Shown here: piece by piece, positions 51,571 through 60,729 of the stretch
How the letters are laid out: every line of letters starts with the position of its first letter
How positions within the stretch are numbered: the stretch's first letter is position 1
DNA from: CAVSUR01 sp963731285
Lineage (GTDB): Bacteria; Actinomycetota; Actinomycetes; Streptosporangiales; Streptosporangiaceae
DNA: 64,000 nt
Reading direction: 5' to 3'
Assembly: GCA_963731285.1 (NCBI GenBank)
Contig: CAVSUR010000014.1
Span: 620,001-684,000 of the forward strand
Notes under the pieces: model-generated
The model's database searches: none
The model's input: only the letters and a program-made list of their open reading frames with translations
What the model was told of the DNA's origin: nothing
Program-made: the position numbers and the translations under genes

Positions 51571-52140
51571 TCAGCCGGCCCTGGCGGCCGCTTTCTGCTG
51601 TTTCTTGTAGGCCCGGACCGCGGTGAGCGAGGCGTCGTCCGTGATGTCGGCGACCGAGTAGTGGGCGCCTTCGGTGCCGAAGTGGCCGGCCGCCTGGCGC
51701 CAGCCCGGCGGCCGGATGCCGAGCTGCTTGCCCAGCAGCGCGATCGTGATCTGCGCCTTGTAGGTGCCGAAGCCGGGCAGCTCGGCCAGCCGGCGGCGCA
51801 GCTCGGCGCCATCAGCCGCGCCCGTCCAGACCGCTGCCGCGTCGCCGTCGTAGCGATCGGCGATCAGCCGGGCCAGGTCCTGCGCCCGGGCGGCCATCGC
51901 GCGCGGGAACCGGTGCAGGGCCGGCCGCTGCCCGAACACGGCGGCCAGCTCGCCGGGATCGTAGTCGGCGAGCTCGGCGGCCGTCGGCTCGTGCCCGAGC
52001 CGGCGCACCAGCTCCTGCGGCGAGCCGAACGCTTTCTCCAGCGGAACCTGCTGGTCCAGCATCAGGGCGAGCAGCAGCGCCAGCGGGCTGCGGGCCAGCA
52101 GCTGGTTGGCCTCGGCCTCGATCGGCAGGGACAGCGTCAT
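51571..52140 (-). CDS. HhH-GPD type base-excision DNA repair protein
   Basis: The 189-residue protein resembles the small actinobacterial HhH-GPD glycosylase-like group. LALLLALMLDQQVPLEKAFG starts the helical core, and RLAELPGFGTYKAQITIALL is the helix-hairpin-helix with the PGFG(T) turn. The Gly/Pro loop is followed by RPPGWRQAAGHFG. The catalytic Asp may be in SVADITDDASL, and the substrate base is unknown. Start ATG 52140 has GGAGGATAGAG before it. It is divergent from the small membrane-protein gene. Confidence 0.8.
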   Translation of the reverse strand: MTLSLPIEAEANQLLARSPLALLLALMLDQQVPLEKAFGSPQELVRRLGHEPTAAELADYDPGELAAVFGQRPALHRFPRAMAARAQDLARLIADRYDGDAAAVWTGAADGAELRRRLAELPGFGTYKAQITIALLGKQLGIRPPGWRQAAGHFGTEGAHYSVADITDDASLTAVRAYKKQQKAAARAG

Positions 52141-52291
52141 CTCTATCCTCCGGGTATCGCAGGCCATCATCCACTATCGCGTGCCGCGGAACGTCTGCGG
52201 CCGCCCCCGCGTTACAGTGTGGGGCGGCCGGCTCATCGAAACGGACCGGCGCCGACGGCGGGGAGCGGTGCTCCCCCGGAGGGAGTCCGAA

Positions 52292-52483
52292 ATGGCGCCA
52301 CACGTGAAGTACGGCATCGCCGGTGTCATTGTCGGGCTCATCCTGCTGTGGATCAGCCCGTGGCTGGGACTGGCCGTCATCGTCGCGGCCATCGCGATCC
52401 CGGTGATCGCCTGGCGGGCGCTCGACCCGGCTCAGCGCCAGCGGATCAAGCACATGCGCAGCCGCGACCAGATCGGCCGGTAG
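52292..52483 (+). CDS. Small two-helix membrane protein (DUF6458-like size, unassigned)
   Basis: The 63-residue protein reads MAPHVKYGIAGVIVGLILLW, then PWLGLAVIVAAIAIPVIAW, ending in a basic tail (LDPAQRQRIKHMRSRDQIGR). Two membrane helices are evident. I do not recognise its family with confidence. Start ATG 52292 follows CGGAGGGA. It is convergent with gltA. Confidence 0.55.
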   Translation: MAPHVKYGIAGVIVGLILLWISPWLGLAVIVAAIAIPVIAWRALDPAQRQRIKHMRSRDQIGR

Positions 52484-52519
52484 GCCTCGCGCCAGGCGGC
52501 CGGATCACCGGCGCGGCGG

Positions 52520-53853
52520 TCAGCGGGATGCGATCGGCACGTAGTCTCGCTCGCCCCGGCCGGTGTACACCTGCCGCGGGCGCCCGATCTTGGTATCCGG
52601 GTCGCTGATCATCTCGCGCCACTGGGCGATCCACCCGGGCAGCCTGCCGAGGGCGAATAGCACGGTGAACATGCTGGTGGGAAAGCCCATGGCGCGGTAG
52701 ATAAGGCCGGTGTAGAAGTCCACATTCGGGTACAGGCTGCGGCTGATGAAGTAGTCGTCCGACAGCGCGCAGGCCTCTAGCTCCATCGCGATGTCGAGCA
52801 GATCGTCGCGGCCGCCCGGGCCCGAGATGACCTCATCGGCCGTCTTCTTGATGATTGCGGCCCGGGGGTCGTAGTGGTGATAGACCGCGTGCCCGAAACC
52901 CATCAGCCGGGCGCCGGCCTCCCTGGCCTTGACCCGCTCGACGAACCGGCCGACGTTCCCGCCGTCGGCCCTGATGCCCTCCAGCATGCGCATGACCGCG
53001 GCGTTGGCGCCGCCGTGCAGCGGCCCGATCAGCGCGCTGATGCCCGCGGCGACTGAGGCGAACAAGTCCGCCCGGGCCGACCCGACCAGCCGCACCGTGG
53101 ACGTCGAGCAGTTCTGCTCGTGGTCGCCATGCAGCACGAACAGCATGTCCAGGGCATGTGCGATGGCGGGATCGGGCGAGTAGGCCCGGCCCGGCTGCCC
53201 GAACATCATGGCCAGGAAGTTCGGCACCAGGCCGGCCGAGTTGTCCGGCTCGATGTACGGCAGGCCCTGGGACTTGCGGTAGGAGAACGCGGCGATGGTC
53301 GGCATCTGTGCCAGCAGCGCGACCGTTACCTTCTCGACCTGGCCGGGGTCCAGCGGGTCCAGCGAGTCCTGGTAGCAGGCCGACAAGGCCGTGACCGCCG
53401 CGGACAGCACCGTCATCGGGTGCGCGCCGGGACGGAAGCCGTCAAACAGCCGGGCGTAGCCGCCGGCAGCGGGGCATGGCGGCGCAGCTGCTGGTCAAAG
53501 TGCGCCAGCTGCTCAGTGGTGGGCAGCCCGCCGTGGATGAGCAGGTATGTCACCTCGGTGAAGGCCGACTTCTCCGCGAGCTGCTCGATCGGGTAACCGC
53601 GGTAGCGCAGGATGCCGGCGTCGCCGTCGATGTAGGTGATCTCCGACCTGCAGGCGCCGGTGTTGCGGAAGCCGGGGTCGTAGGTGATCATCTTTGCCGA
53701 GGACAGCAGCTTGCTGATGTCCGCTCCCGGGGTGCCCGAGGTGGCTGCCACCTGCGGGAGCGAAAGTACGGTTCCCGCCGCGGTGCGCAGCCGGGCGGCC
53801 CCATCAGGGGCGGTGCCGTCAGAGGCGGTGCCTGCGGGAGCGGTGTCGCTCAT
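52520..53853 (-). CDS. gltA: Citrate synthase (one frameshift)
   Basis: Citrate synthase condenses acetyl-CoA and oxaloacetate at the entry to the TCA cycle. The N-terminal part (53853 to about 53470) holds MITYDPGFRNTGACRSEITY, DGDAGILRYRGYPIEQLAEK and TEVTYLLIHGGLPTTEQLAH. After LRRHAPLP the frame changes and continues YARLFDGFRPGAHPMTVLSA to 52520. One missing base near 53465-53473 explains it. The rest carries the catalytic residues: DHEQNCSTSTVRLVGSARAD, LIGPLHGGANAAV, RLMGFGHAVYHHYDPRA and the Asp-containing NVDFYTGLIYRAMGFP. Both halves are fully conserved, so a sequencing error is likely. The ATG is at 53853. Confidence 0.9.
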
Positions 53854-53898
53854 ATCGGCCTCCTCATCATGCGAGCCGGGCCGCGGCCGGCTGTCTCT

Positions 53899-53946
53899 AT
53901 TATCAAGCGGGGATATGCAAAGTCGTCAACGTTGATTAAGATCAAC
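53899..53946 (-). promoter_or_regulatory. gltA promoter and upstream palindrome
   Basis: On the minus strand TTGACG (complement of 53924-53929) and GATAAT (complement of 53899-53904) are 19 bases apart. GTTGAT (53931-53936), TAAG and ATCAAC (53941-53946) form a perfect palindrome just upstream of the -35. It overlaps a second short palindrome, CAACGTTG (53927-53934). The site lies between the divergent gltA and HTH-citrate-synthase genes and may control both. Confidence 0.5.
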
Positions 53947-54069
53947 ATCGTGCCGGAGATCCGCGGGTGTAAGCCGTTGCCGGCCGCCACCTGGCCGGGG
54001 CGCCGGGTCCCGGCCAGGGCGGGCCGGGGGCAGGCCGGGCCGGGTGCTGAAGCCGGGTGAAGGAGGCGC

Positions 54070-55410
54070 ATGCCAACCTGGATCGGGGCCGCCGAGGCCG
54101 CCGAGCGCCTGGGCATCAAGCAGGCCAGCCTCTACTCCTACGTCAGCCGGGGCGTGCTGACCCGGCGGCGGGGCCAGAACGGGCGCGGCAGCCTGTTCGA
54201 CGCCGGCGAGGTCGAGAGCCTGGCCCGGCGCGGCAGGCCCCGGCGCGCAGTCGCCAGCACCGAGCTGGTCATCGAGTCGGCGCTGACCGAGATCGCCGAT
54301 GACCAGCTGCGCTACCGGGGGCTGGACGCCCTGGAGCTGGCCGCAGGCCGCTCCTTCGAGGACGTGGCCGCGCTGCTGTGGACCGGCGCGCTGGGGACCA
54401 CGGGCCCGGCTTCCGCCTGGCAGGCCACGGCCGAGGCGGTCGGCGCGGCGCGGGCGGCGCAGGCCGCGCTGCCCGCAGCCACCTTCCCGCTGGAGCGGCT
54501 CCAGGTCATCGTGCCCGCGATGGCCGCCACCGACCGGCTGCGCCTGCACCTGGACCAGCCCGCCGTGATCGCCGCGGCCCGCAGCATGATCGCCGGGATG
54601 GTGGACAGCCTGCCGGCGGCTGACCGCGGCCGAGTGCGCCAGCCTGGCGACAGCGCTACTGGCGACAGCGCCACTGGCGGCGACCCGGTGCCCGGCGACA
54701 GCGTCACTGGCGGCGACCCGGTGCCCGGCGACAGCACCCAGAGCTCCGGTGCCAGCGGCAGCGGGCCGGCCACGATCGCGCGGCGGCTGGCCACCCGGCT
54801 GAGCCCGCGGCCGCTGGGGGCGGCCCTGACCGACGCGCTGCGCGCCGGGCTGGTCCTGCTGGCCGACCATGAGCTGGCCGCCTCCACGCTCGCCGCCCGG
54901 GTGGCGGCGTCCATGCGTGCCGACCCCTACGCGGTCGTCGGCACCGGGCTCGGCGCGGTGGGCGGCGCGCTGCACGGCGGCGCGTCCCTCGGGGCCGAGA
55001 TGATGCTCGCCTCGGCCGCCGGCCCGGACGACGCGCCGCAGGTGGTCGGCGACTTGCTGCGCCGCGGCGAGCGGATCCCCGGCTTCGGCCACTTCGTCTA
55101 CCGGACCGGCGACCCGCGCGCCATGCTGCTGCTGCGGATCACCGAGCAGGCGGCGCCGCGGTCACCGCGGCTGGCCGTGGCGCAGGCGGTGGCCGCCGAG
55201 GCGCGCCGCCGGGCACTGCCCGAGCCGAACATCGATTTCGCCCTGGCCGCGCTGACCGGCGTGGCCGGCATGATTCCCGGGGCGGCCGAGGCGGTCTTCG
55301 CGGTGGCCAGGACCGCGGGGTGGCTCGCGCACGCGATGGAGGAGTACGCCAGGGACACCCCGATAAGGCCACGCGGCGTCTACACCGGCCCGCAGCCGCC
55401 GCAGCGCTGA
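54070..55410 (+). CDS. Citrate synthase-family protein with N-terminal helix-turn-helix
   Basis: The 446-residue protein starts with an excisionase/MerR-like HTH (IGAAEAAERLGIKQASLYSY, VSRGVLTRRR) before the citrate synthase fold. The fold shows ADDQLRYRGLDALELAAGRS, ALHGGASLGAEMMLASAAG with the catalytic-type His, and IPGFGHFVYRTGDPRA. A low-complexity insertion with a 33-base repeat (residues about 193-222) interrupts the helical domain. Such HTH-citrate synthases form a distinct actinobacterial group. It may be a citrate or methylcitrate synthase, or a regulator that uses the fold to sense a metabolite. It is divergent from gltA across a palindrome. Confidence 0.82.
   Translation: MPTWIGAAEAAERLGIKQASLYSYVSRGVLTRRRGQNGRGSLFDAGEVESLARRGRPRRAVASTELVIESALTEIADDQLRYRGLDALELAAGRSFEDVAALLWTGALGTTGPASAWQATAEAVGAARAAQAALPAATFPLERLQVIVPAMAATDRLRLHLDQPAVIAAARSMIAGMVDSLPAADRGRVRQPGDSATGDSATGGDPVPGDSVTGGDPVPGDSTQSSGASGSGPATIARRLATRLSPRPLGAALTDALRAGLVLLADHELAASTLAARVAASMRADPYAVVGTGLGAVGGALHGGASLGAEMMLASAAGPDDAPQVVGDLLRRGERIPGFGHFVYRTGDPRAMLLLRITEQAAPRSPRLAVAQAVAAEARRRALPEPNIDFALAALTGVAGMIPGAAEAVFAVARTAGWLAHAMEEYARDTPIRPRGVYTGPQPPQR
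54646..54735 (+). repeat. 33-base tandem repeat inside the HTH-citrate synthase gene
   Basis: Two 33-base units (54661-54693 and 54694-54726) differ at one base and are flanked by partial copies. They encode GDSATGGDPVP twice and keep the frame. Confidence 0.8.
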
Positions 55411-55479
55411 GCCAGCTGCGCGGTGTGCTGCGCGGTGTAGGGTCCAGCCAGCTGGACGAACGGGAAGGAACGGGTCGCG

Positions 55480-56850
55480 ATGATAGAGATTGTGACCATC
55501 GACACCCAGTCGCTCGGCGACCGGGGGTACCTGGCTACCGACGGCACCGCCGCCCTGGTCATCGACGCGCAGCGGGACTTCGACCGGGTGCTGGACGCGG
55601 CCGCCGACCATGGCGTGACCATCACCCACGTGTTCGAGACGCACATTCACAACGATTACCTGACCGGCGGCCTGGCCCTGGCGCGCAGCGTCGGCGCCGG
55701 CTATCACGTCAGCGCAGCCGACCAGGTGTCGTTCGACCGCGTGCCGGTGGCCGATGGTGACGTGGTCAAGGCGGGCACCATGACCGTCCGGGTGCTGGAA
55801 ACCCCCGGTCACACTTTCTCGCACCTGTCCTACGCCCTGTCCGACGGTGACCGGGTGATCGCGGCGTTCACCGGGGGCTGCCTGCTGAGCGGCTCGACCG
55901 GCCGTACCGACCTGCTCGGCGCACAGCATTCCGAGCGGCTCGCTCACGCCCAGTACCGATCGGCCCGGCGGCTGGCCGGCGAGCTGCCGGACGCCGCGGC
56001 GCTGTGCCCGACGCACGGCTTCGGCAGCTTCTGCGCGGCCGGGCCGCCCGCCAGCGGCGACACCACGATCGGCGCGCAGAAGCGGGCGAACCCGGTGCTG
56101 ACCAGCGACGAGGCGAGCTACGTGCGCGATCTGCTGGCCAGCCTCGACGCCTATCCCGCCTACTACGCGCACATGGGGGCGGCCAACGCGGCGGGCCCGG
56201 CCGCGCCCGACCTGTCGCCACCGCGGCGGGCGGATGCCGCCGAGCTGCGCCACCGGATCGACGCGGGGGAGTGGGTTGTCGACCTGCGGACGCGGACGGC
56301 GTTCGCCGCCGGGCACCTGCGCGGCGCACTGCACTTCGAGCTCGGCGACAGCTTCGCAACCTACCTGGGCTGGCTGATCCCGTGGCAGGCGCCGCTCACG
56401 CTGATCGGGGAGACGCCGCGGGATGTGGCGCAGGCGCAGCGGGACCTGGTGCGCATCGGCATCGACCGGCTGGCGGGCGCGGCCACCGGGCCGGCCGCGG
56501 ACTGGGCAGGTGCTGAGCCGCTCGAGTCTTACCCGGCCGCCGATTTCGCCGCGCTGGCCCGGGCCCGCGCGCATGGCCCGCTCGTGCTGGTCGACGTCCG
56601 GCAGCGCGGCGAGTGGGACGCCGGGCACATTGACGGCGCGGTGCACATCCCGCTGCCGGAGCTGCCCGGGCGCATCGGCGAGATACCCGCCGGGCCGGTG
56701 TGGGTGCACTGCCAGTCCGGCTACCGCTCCTCCACCGCGGCGTCGCTGCTGGCCGCGGCCGGCCGGCCGGTGACTCAGGTCAACGACGAGTTTGACCGGG
56801 CGGCGGGATCCGGGCTGCCGGTCACCGCGGCTGCGCCGGGGCGGCCATGA
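55480..56850 (+). CDS. Persulfide dioxygenase-like MBL domain fused to two rhodanese domains
   Basis: The 456-residue protein starts with an ETHE1/Blh-like metallo-beta-lactamase domain: THVFETHIHNDYLTGGLALA, LETPGHTFSHLSYAL and LCPTHGFGSFC. In the canonical HxHxDH the last His is Tyr here, as in related fused proteins. Two rhodanese domains follow. The first (WVVDLRTRTAFAAGHLRGAL) lacks the active Cys, and the second (LVLVDVRQRGEWDAGHIDGA) has it in VWVHCQSGYRSSTAA. It probably oxidises or transfers sulfane sulfur from persulfides. Start ATG 55480 has GGAAGGA upstream, and TAGGGT near 55438 is a possible -10. Confidence 0.85.
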   Translation: MIEIVTIDTQSLGDRGYLATDGTAALVIDAQRDFDRVLDAAADHGVTITHVFETHIHNDYLTGGLALARSVGAGYHVSAADQVSFDRVPVADGDVVKAGTMTVRVLETPGHTFSHLSYALSDGDRVIAAFTGGCLLSGSTGRTDLLGAQHSERLAHAQYRSARRLAGELPDAAALCPTHGFGSFCAAGPPASGDTTIGAQKRANPVLTSDEASYVRDLLASLDAYPAYYAHMGAANAAGPAAPDLSPPRRADAAELRHRIDAGEWVVDLRTRTAFAAGHLRGALHFELGDSFATYLGWLIPWQAPLTLIGETPRDVAQAQRDLVRIGIDRLAGAATGPAADWAGAEPLESYPAADFAALARARAHGPLVLVDVRQRGEWDAGHIDGAVHIPLPELPGRIGEIPAGPVWVHCQSGYRSSTAASLLAAAGRPVTQVNDEFDRAAGSGLPVTAAAPGRP

Positions 56851-56951
56851 CCGGGCGGCCGGGGGCGGCCGCGCCGTGATCGCCGGGACGGCGGGAATCA
56901 GCTGCAGCGCCGGCGCATTCTCCTACCAGGACCGCGATCTGGGAGAGCAAG

Positions 56952-57449
56952 ATGGCCGTACGCCGACTGAATCACGCTGTGCTGTACGAACAGGATCTGG
57001 CCGCCGCGGTGGCCTTCTACTGCGACGCGCTCGGCTTCGAGGTCCGGATGCAGATCCCGGGCCGGGCCGCGTTCCTGCGCGCGCCTGGCTCGGCCAATGA
57101 TCATGACCTGGGCCTGTTCGCAGTCCCGGGCGCGACCGCGCCGCAGGGCCCCTACCTTGGCCTGTATCACCTGGCCTGGGAGGTCGGCACGCTGGCCGAG
57201 CTGGCCGAGGCCCGCGACCGGCTGACGCGGCTCGGCGCCCTGGTCGGAGCCAGCGACCACCGGGTGTCCAAGTCGCTGTACGCCAAGGACCCGAGCGGCA
57301 TCGAGTTCGAGGTCATGTGGCGGGTGCCGGCGCAGGAGTGGGAGCACGAGATGAGCAGCGGCGACATGATCCGGCCGCTGGACCTGGATGCGGAGCTGGC
57401 CCGCTGGGGCGGCCAGGCCACCGGCGCGGCGGCCGGCTCGGTCACCTGA
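56952..57449 (+). CDS. VOC-family (glyoxalase/extradiol dioxygenase-like) protein
   Basis: The 165-residue protein has the paired beta-alpha-beta-beta-beta modules of the vicinal oxygen chelate fold. Module 1 is RRLNHAVLYEQDLAAAVAFY with CDALGFEVRM, and module 2 is YLGLYHLAWEVGTLAELAEA with LYAKDPSGIEFEVMWRVP. His8, the His in YHLAWEV and the Glu in GIEFEVMW match the metal ligands. The reaction is not known. Start ATG 56952 follows GGGAGAGCAAG. It is on the same strand as the rhodanese fusion but 101 bases away. Confidence 0.85.
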   Translation: MAVRRLNHAVLYEQDLAAAVAFYCDALGFEVRMQIPGRAAFLRAPGSANDHDLGLFAVPGATAPQGPYLGLYHLAWEVGTLAELAEARDRLTRLGALVGASDHRVSKSLYAKDPSGIEFEVMWRVPAQEWEHEMSSGDMIRPLDLDAELARWGGQATGAAAGSVT

Positions 57450-57474
57450 TCCCCGGCCGCGGCCAGGCCCAGGC

Positions 57475-57529
57475 CATGATCGCGGAGAGTATCCTGCGGC
57501 GTTTTTGCGGCCAAGACTCCCGGATCATG
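57475..57529. repeat. Palindromic repeat, family B, copy 2
   Basis: CATGATCGCGGAGAGT (57475-57490) and ACTCCCGGATCATG (57516-57529) pair with two bulged bases. The centre contains GTTTTT between GCGGC and GCGGCC. It lies between the convergent VOC and DUF1707 genes and could act as a terminator for both. CATGATCGCGG is shared with the copy at 44988. Confidence 0.6.
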
Positions 57530-57542
57530 GAACCGGCCCGGG

Positions 57543-58193
57543 TTAAGGGCTGGCGGGCGCTGGCTCTGGCCGGTCCGGCCGGGTGGCGACCTCGATCGTG
57601 CCCTTGTAGGCCACGCCGCGCACCCGCACCACGGGCGCGCCGGCCGGCAGCGGCGCTTCTAGCTCCTCGCGCTCTGACCAGGCCTTCGAGACGCCGAAGC
57701 CGTCCATCTCGACGCGCACGCCGGGCGGGACCAGTACGTCGATCCGCGATTTGTAGGCCACGGCGACCAGCGTGGTGACCGGCGCGGTGAGCTCGGCCGC
57801 GCGCAGGTCCAGCCAGCCGCTGCCCTTGTAGACCAGCGGCATGAAGCGCGCGGGCACGCGCCACCGGCCGGCCCGCCGGACCGGGCTCTTCAGCGCGATG
57901 GCGAACCGGCCCGGCCTCGCGCCGGCCGCCGGGACCGGCGCCGCGCCGGGACCGGCCGCGGGCAGGTCGGCGGTGATGACCGCAAGATCCGAGCTGGTCC
58001 TGGCGGTCAGCGCGGTCCGCATCCGCTGGTCGAACTCGGCATCGTCGAGCCTGCCCTCGGCGAATGCGCCCTGCAGCCGGTGCGCCACCGCGTCCCGGTC
58101 AGCGTCCGAGACCCGCACCGGGACGGGCCCGGCGGGCGGGGCGGCCCCGGCCGGAGGCGAAGACTCGGGCTGCTGCAGTCCTGACGGCTCCAT
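57543..58193 (-). CDS. DUF1707 and LiaF-like C-terminal domain protein
   Basis: The 216-residue protein has a Pro/Ala head, a DUF1707 domain (VRVSDADRDAVAHRLQGAFA, EGRLDDAEFDQRMRTALTAR, DLAVITADLP) and a C-terminal beta-rich domain like the cell-wall-active antibiotics response/LiaF group (YKGSGWLDLRAAELTAPVTT, LVAVAYKSRIDVLVPPGVRV, VRVRGVAYKGTIEVATRP). No clear membrane helix is present. The function is unknown. Start ATG 58193 follows GGGAGGCCGTC. A motif shared with the other DUF1707 gene lies 72 bases upstream. Confidence 0.82.
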   Translation of the reverse strand: MEPSGLQQPESSPPAGAAPPAGPVPVRVSDADRDAVAHRLQGAFAEGRLDDAEFDQRMRTALTARTSSDLAVITADLPAAGPGAAPVPAAGARPGRFAIALKSPVRRAGRWRVPARFMPLVYKGSGWLDLRAAELTAPVTTLVAVAYKSRIDVLVPPGVRVEMDGFGVSKAWSEREELEAPLPAGAPVVRVRGVAYKGTIEVATRPDRPEPAPASP

Positions 58194-58264
58194 GACGGCC
58201 TCCCTTGGTCGATGCATCTGAAGGTCATGCGCCAGCATGGGCCTCCGCCGGCCATCTGGCCCGG

Positions 58265-58285
58265 CCGTGAATCGAGATGTATCTT
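58265..58285. promoter_or_regulatory. Motif shared upstream of both DUF1707 genes, copy 2
   Basis: The minus strand reads AAGATACATCTCGATTCAC then GG and matches 38691-38711 at 17 of 21 positions. It lies between the DUF1707 gene (start 58193) and the stop of glgM (58307). Confidence 0.45.
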
Positions 58286-58306
58286 AACCTCGCCGGGGGC
58301 GGCCCG

Positions 58307-59494
58307 TCACCTGAGCTGCGCGCGGGTGAGCCCGGCGTAGAGCTGCGCCGTCTGCCCGGCGATGATGGCCCAGCTGAACTCGGCCGCGGCCCGGTGGCGG
58401 CCGCGCTCGCCCATGGCGGCCGCGCGGGCCGGATCGCGGATCAGCACGTTGATGGCCTGGGCAAGCGCCTCCGGATCGCCGGGCGGCACCAGCAGCCCGG
58501 TCTCGCCGTCCTCGACGACCTCGGGGATGCCGCCGACGCGGGAGGCCACCACCGCGGTGCCGCAGGCCATGGCCTCCAGGTTCACGATTCCGAGCGGCTC
58601 GTAGGTGGACGGGCAGGCGAATGTGGTGGCGTGGCTGAGGATCTGGATGACCTCGTCCTTAGCCAGCATCTTCTCGATCCAGAACACCCCGGACCTGGTC
58701 TGCCGCAGCTGCGTAACCAGGCTGCTGACCTCGGCCGCCAGCTCGGGGGTATCGGCCTGGCCCGCGCACAGCACCAGCTGCGCCGCCGGGTCGAGCGCAG
58801 CGGCGGCCCGCAGCAGCACCGGCAGCCCCTTTTGCCGGGTGACCCGGCCCACGAATACCGCCGACGGCCGGGCCGGGTCGATGCCGTAGCTGTCGAGCAC
58901 GGTGGTGCCCTGATCAGGCTGGTACTGGGCGGTGTCGATGCCGTTGCGGATCACGTGCACGCGCTCCGGCGCGACCGCGGGATAGGCCGCCAGGATGTCG
59001 GCGCGCATGCCATCGGAGACCGCGATGACCGCCGCGGCCGATTCCATCGCGACCCGCTCGCACCACGACGACAGCGCGTAGCCGCCGCCGAGCTGCTCGG
59101 CCTTCCACGGCCGCAGCGGCTCGAGCGAGTGCGCGGTCAGCACGTGCGGCACCCCGTACAGCAGGGCGGCCAGGTGCCCGGCCAGGTTGGCGTACCAGGT
59201 GTGGGAGTGCACGAGCTGCGCCCCGGCGACGGCCGCCGTCATGGACAGGTCCGCCGAGATCGTCCGCAGTGCCGGGTTCGCGCCCGCCAGCGCCGGCCAG
59301 GGCCGGTGCGCCACGGCGCCGGCCCGGTCGGCGCCCTGGCAGTGCACGGTCAGGTCGACCAGCTTGCTGAGCTCGCGGGCCAGGTACTCCACGTGCACGC
59401 CGGCGCCGCCGTAGACCTCGGGCGGGTACTCCCGGGTCAGCAGCGCCACCCGGAGCCGGCCGGCTGCGGCCTCAGTCGCGGCGGCCCCGGTCAC
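58307..59494 (-). CDS. glgM: GT4 glycogen synthase / alpha-maltose-1-phosphate synthase (GlgM type)
   Basis: The 395-residue GT-B enzyme begins RLRVALLTREYPPEVYGGAG with VHVEYLARELSKLVDLTVHC, the N-terminus characteristic of the actinobacterial glycogen synthase. In mycobacteria this enzyme uses ADP-glucose and glucose-1-phosphate to make maltose-1-phosphate. The donor-site segment is FACPSTYEPLGIVNLEAMAC with GTAVVASRVGGIPEVVEDGE. Older annotations call it GlgA. Its GTG overlaps the glgC stop (59491-59494), so the product of GlgC is used by the next enzyme of the same transcript. Confidence 0.9.
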   Translation of the reverse strand: MTGAAATEAAAGRLRVALLTREYPPEVYGGAGVHVEYLARELSKLVDLTVHCQGADRAGAVAHRPWPALAGANPALRTISADLSMTAAVAGAQLVHSHTWYANLAGHLAALLYGVPHVLTAHSLEPLRPWKAEQLGGGYALSSWCERVAMESAAAVIAVSDGMRADILAAYPAVAPERVHVIRNGIDTAQYQPDQGTTVLDSYGIDPARPSAVFVGRVTRQKGLPVLLRAAAALDPAAQLVLCAGQADTPELAAEVSSLVTQLRQTRSGVFWIEKMLAKDEVIQILSHATTFACPSTYEPLGIVNLEAMACGTAVVASRVGGIPEVVEDGETGLLVPPGDPEALAQAINVLIRDPARAAAMGERGRHRAAAEFSWAIIAGQTAQLYAGLTRAQLR

Positions 59495-60729
59495 GCCGGC
59501 ACCACCTGTCCCTTCCCCACCACGGTGATCCCGCCCTCGGACACCACGAACCCGCGGGCCCGGTCATGATCCTTGTCGACCCCGACGCTGACGCCCTCGG
59601 GTACGACGACGTTCTTGTCCAGGATGGCGTTCTGCACCACCGCGTGCCGGCTGACCCGGGTGTTGTGCAGCAGCACCGCCCGCTCGACCCGGGCCCAGCT
59701 GTCCACCCGCACGCCCGGCGACAGCACCGAGTCGCGCACCAGGCTGCCGGACACGATCACTCCGTTGCTGATCACGCTGTTGATCGCCCGGCCGACCCGG
59801 TCGCCGGCGTCGTGCACGAACTTGGCCGGCGGCTGCGACGGCACGTGGGTCAGGATCGGCCAGCGGTCGTTGTAGAGGTTGAACACCGGATGCACCGCGC
59901 ACAGGTCCATGTGCGCGTCGAAGAAGGAGTCAAGGGTCCCCACGTCCCGCCAGTAGCCGGCGTCGCGCGGCTCGGCGCCGGGCACCTGGTTCTGCATGAA
60001 GTCATAGACGTGCGCCGTGCGCTCGCGGACCAGCATCGGGATGATGTCGCCGCCCATGTCATGCCGGCTGCCGTCGTCGGCCGCGTCCTTGCGCAGCGCA
60101 TCGACCAGGACACTGGTGTTGAAGACGTAGTTGCCCATCGAGGCGAACGTCTCGTCCGGGGAGCCGGGCAGGCCCGGCGGGTCGGCGGGCTTCTCCAGGA
60201 ACGCATCGATGCTGTGCCCGTCGGCCGCGGTCTGCACCACCCCGAACGCGGTCGCCTCCGTCCGCGGTACCCGGATGGCCGCGACGGTCGCGCCGGCGCC
60301 CCAGGCCTGATGCTGATCGATGAGCTGCATCGGGTCCATCCGGTAGACGTGGTCGGCGCCGACCACGATCACCACGTCCGGCTCGTCGTCGTAGATGAGA
60401 TTCAGCGACTGGAAGATCGCGTCCGCCGAGCCGGTGTACCAGTGCGGGCCGAGCCGCTGCTGGGCCGGGACCGGCGTGACGTAGTTGCCGAGCAGGCTGC
60501 TCAGCCGCCAGGTTGTGGTGACATGCCGGTCCAGGCTGTGGCTCTTGTACTGGGTCAGCACGCAGATCCGCCGGCATCCGCCGTTGACCAGGTTGGACAG
60601 CGCGAAATCGACGAGCCGGTAGAGGCCGCCGAACGGCACCGCCGGTTTGGCCCGGTCCGCCGTCAGCGGGGCCAGGCGCTTGCCTGCCCCGCCGGCCAGA
60701 ACGATGCCCAGGATCCGTTTCTCGCTCAT
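59491..60729 (-). CDS. glgC: Glucose-1-phosphate adenylyltransferase
   Basis: GlgC makes ADP-glucose from ATP and glucose-1-phosphate, the first committed step of glycogen and maltosyl-glucan synthesis. The N-terminus MSEKRILGIVLAGGAGKRLA with PLTADRAKPAVPFGGLYRLV is the nucleotide-binding signature. Downstream regions include WYTGSADAIFQSLNLIYDD, VVIVVGADHVYRMDP, SIDAFLEKPADPP and ASMGNYVFNTSVL. The C-terminal beta-helix carries the hexapeptide pattern. The ATG at 60729 has GGGAGGCGGGC upstream; a longer frame to 60930 is not supported. Length is 412 residues. Confidence 0.96.
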   Translation of the reverse strand: MSEKRILGIVLAGGAGKRLAPLTADRAKPAVPFGGLYRLVDFALSNLVNGGCRRICVLTQYKSHSLDRHVTTTWRLSSLLGNYVTPVPAQQRLGPHWYTGSADAIFQSLNLIYDDEPDVVIVVGADHVYRMDPMQLIDQHQAWGAGATVAAIRVPRTEATAFGVVQTAADGHSIDAFLEKPADPPGLPGSPDETFASMGNYVFNTSVLVDALRKDAADDGSRHDMGGDIIPMLVRERTAHVYDFMQNQVPGAEPRDAGYWRDVGTLDSFFDAHMDLCAVHPVFNLYNDRWPILTHVPSQPPAKFVHDAGDRVGRAINSVISNGVIVSGSLVRDSVLSPGVRVDSWARVERAVLLHNTRVSRHAVVQNAILDKNVVVPEGVSVGVDKDHDRARGFVVSEGGITVVGKGQVVPA

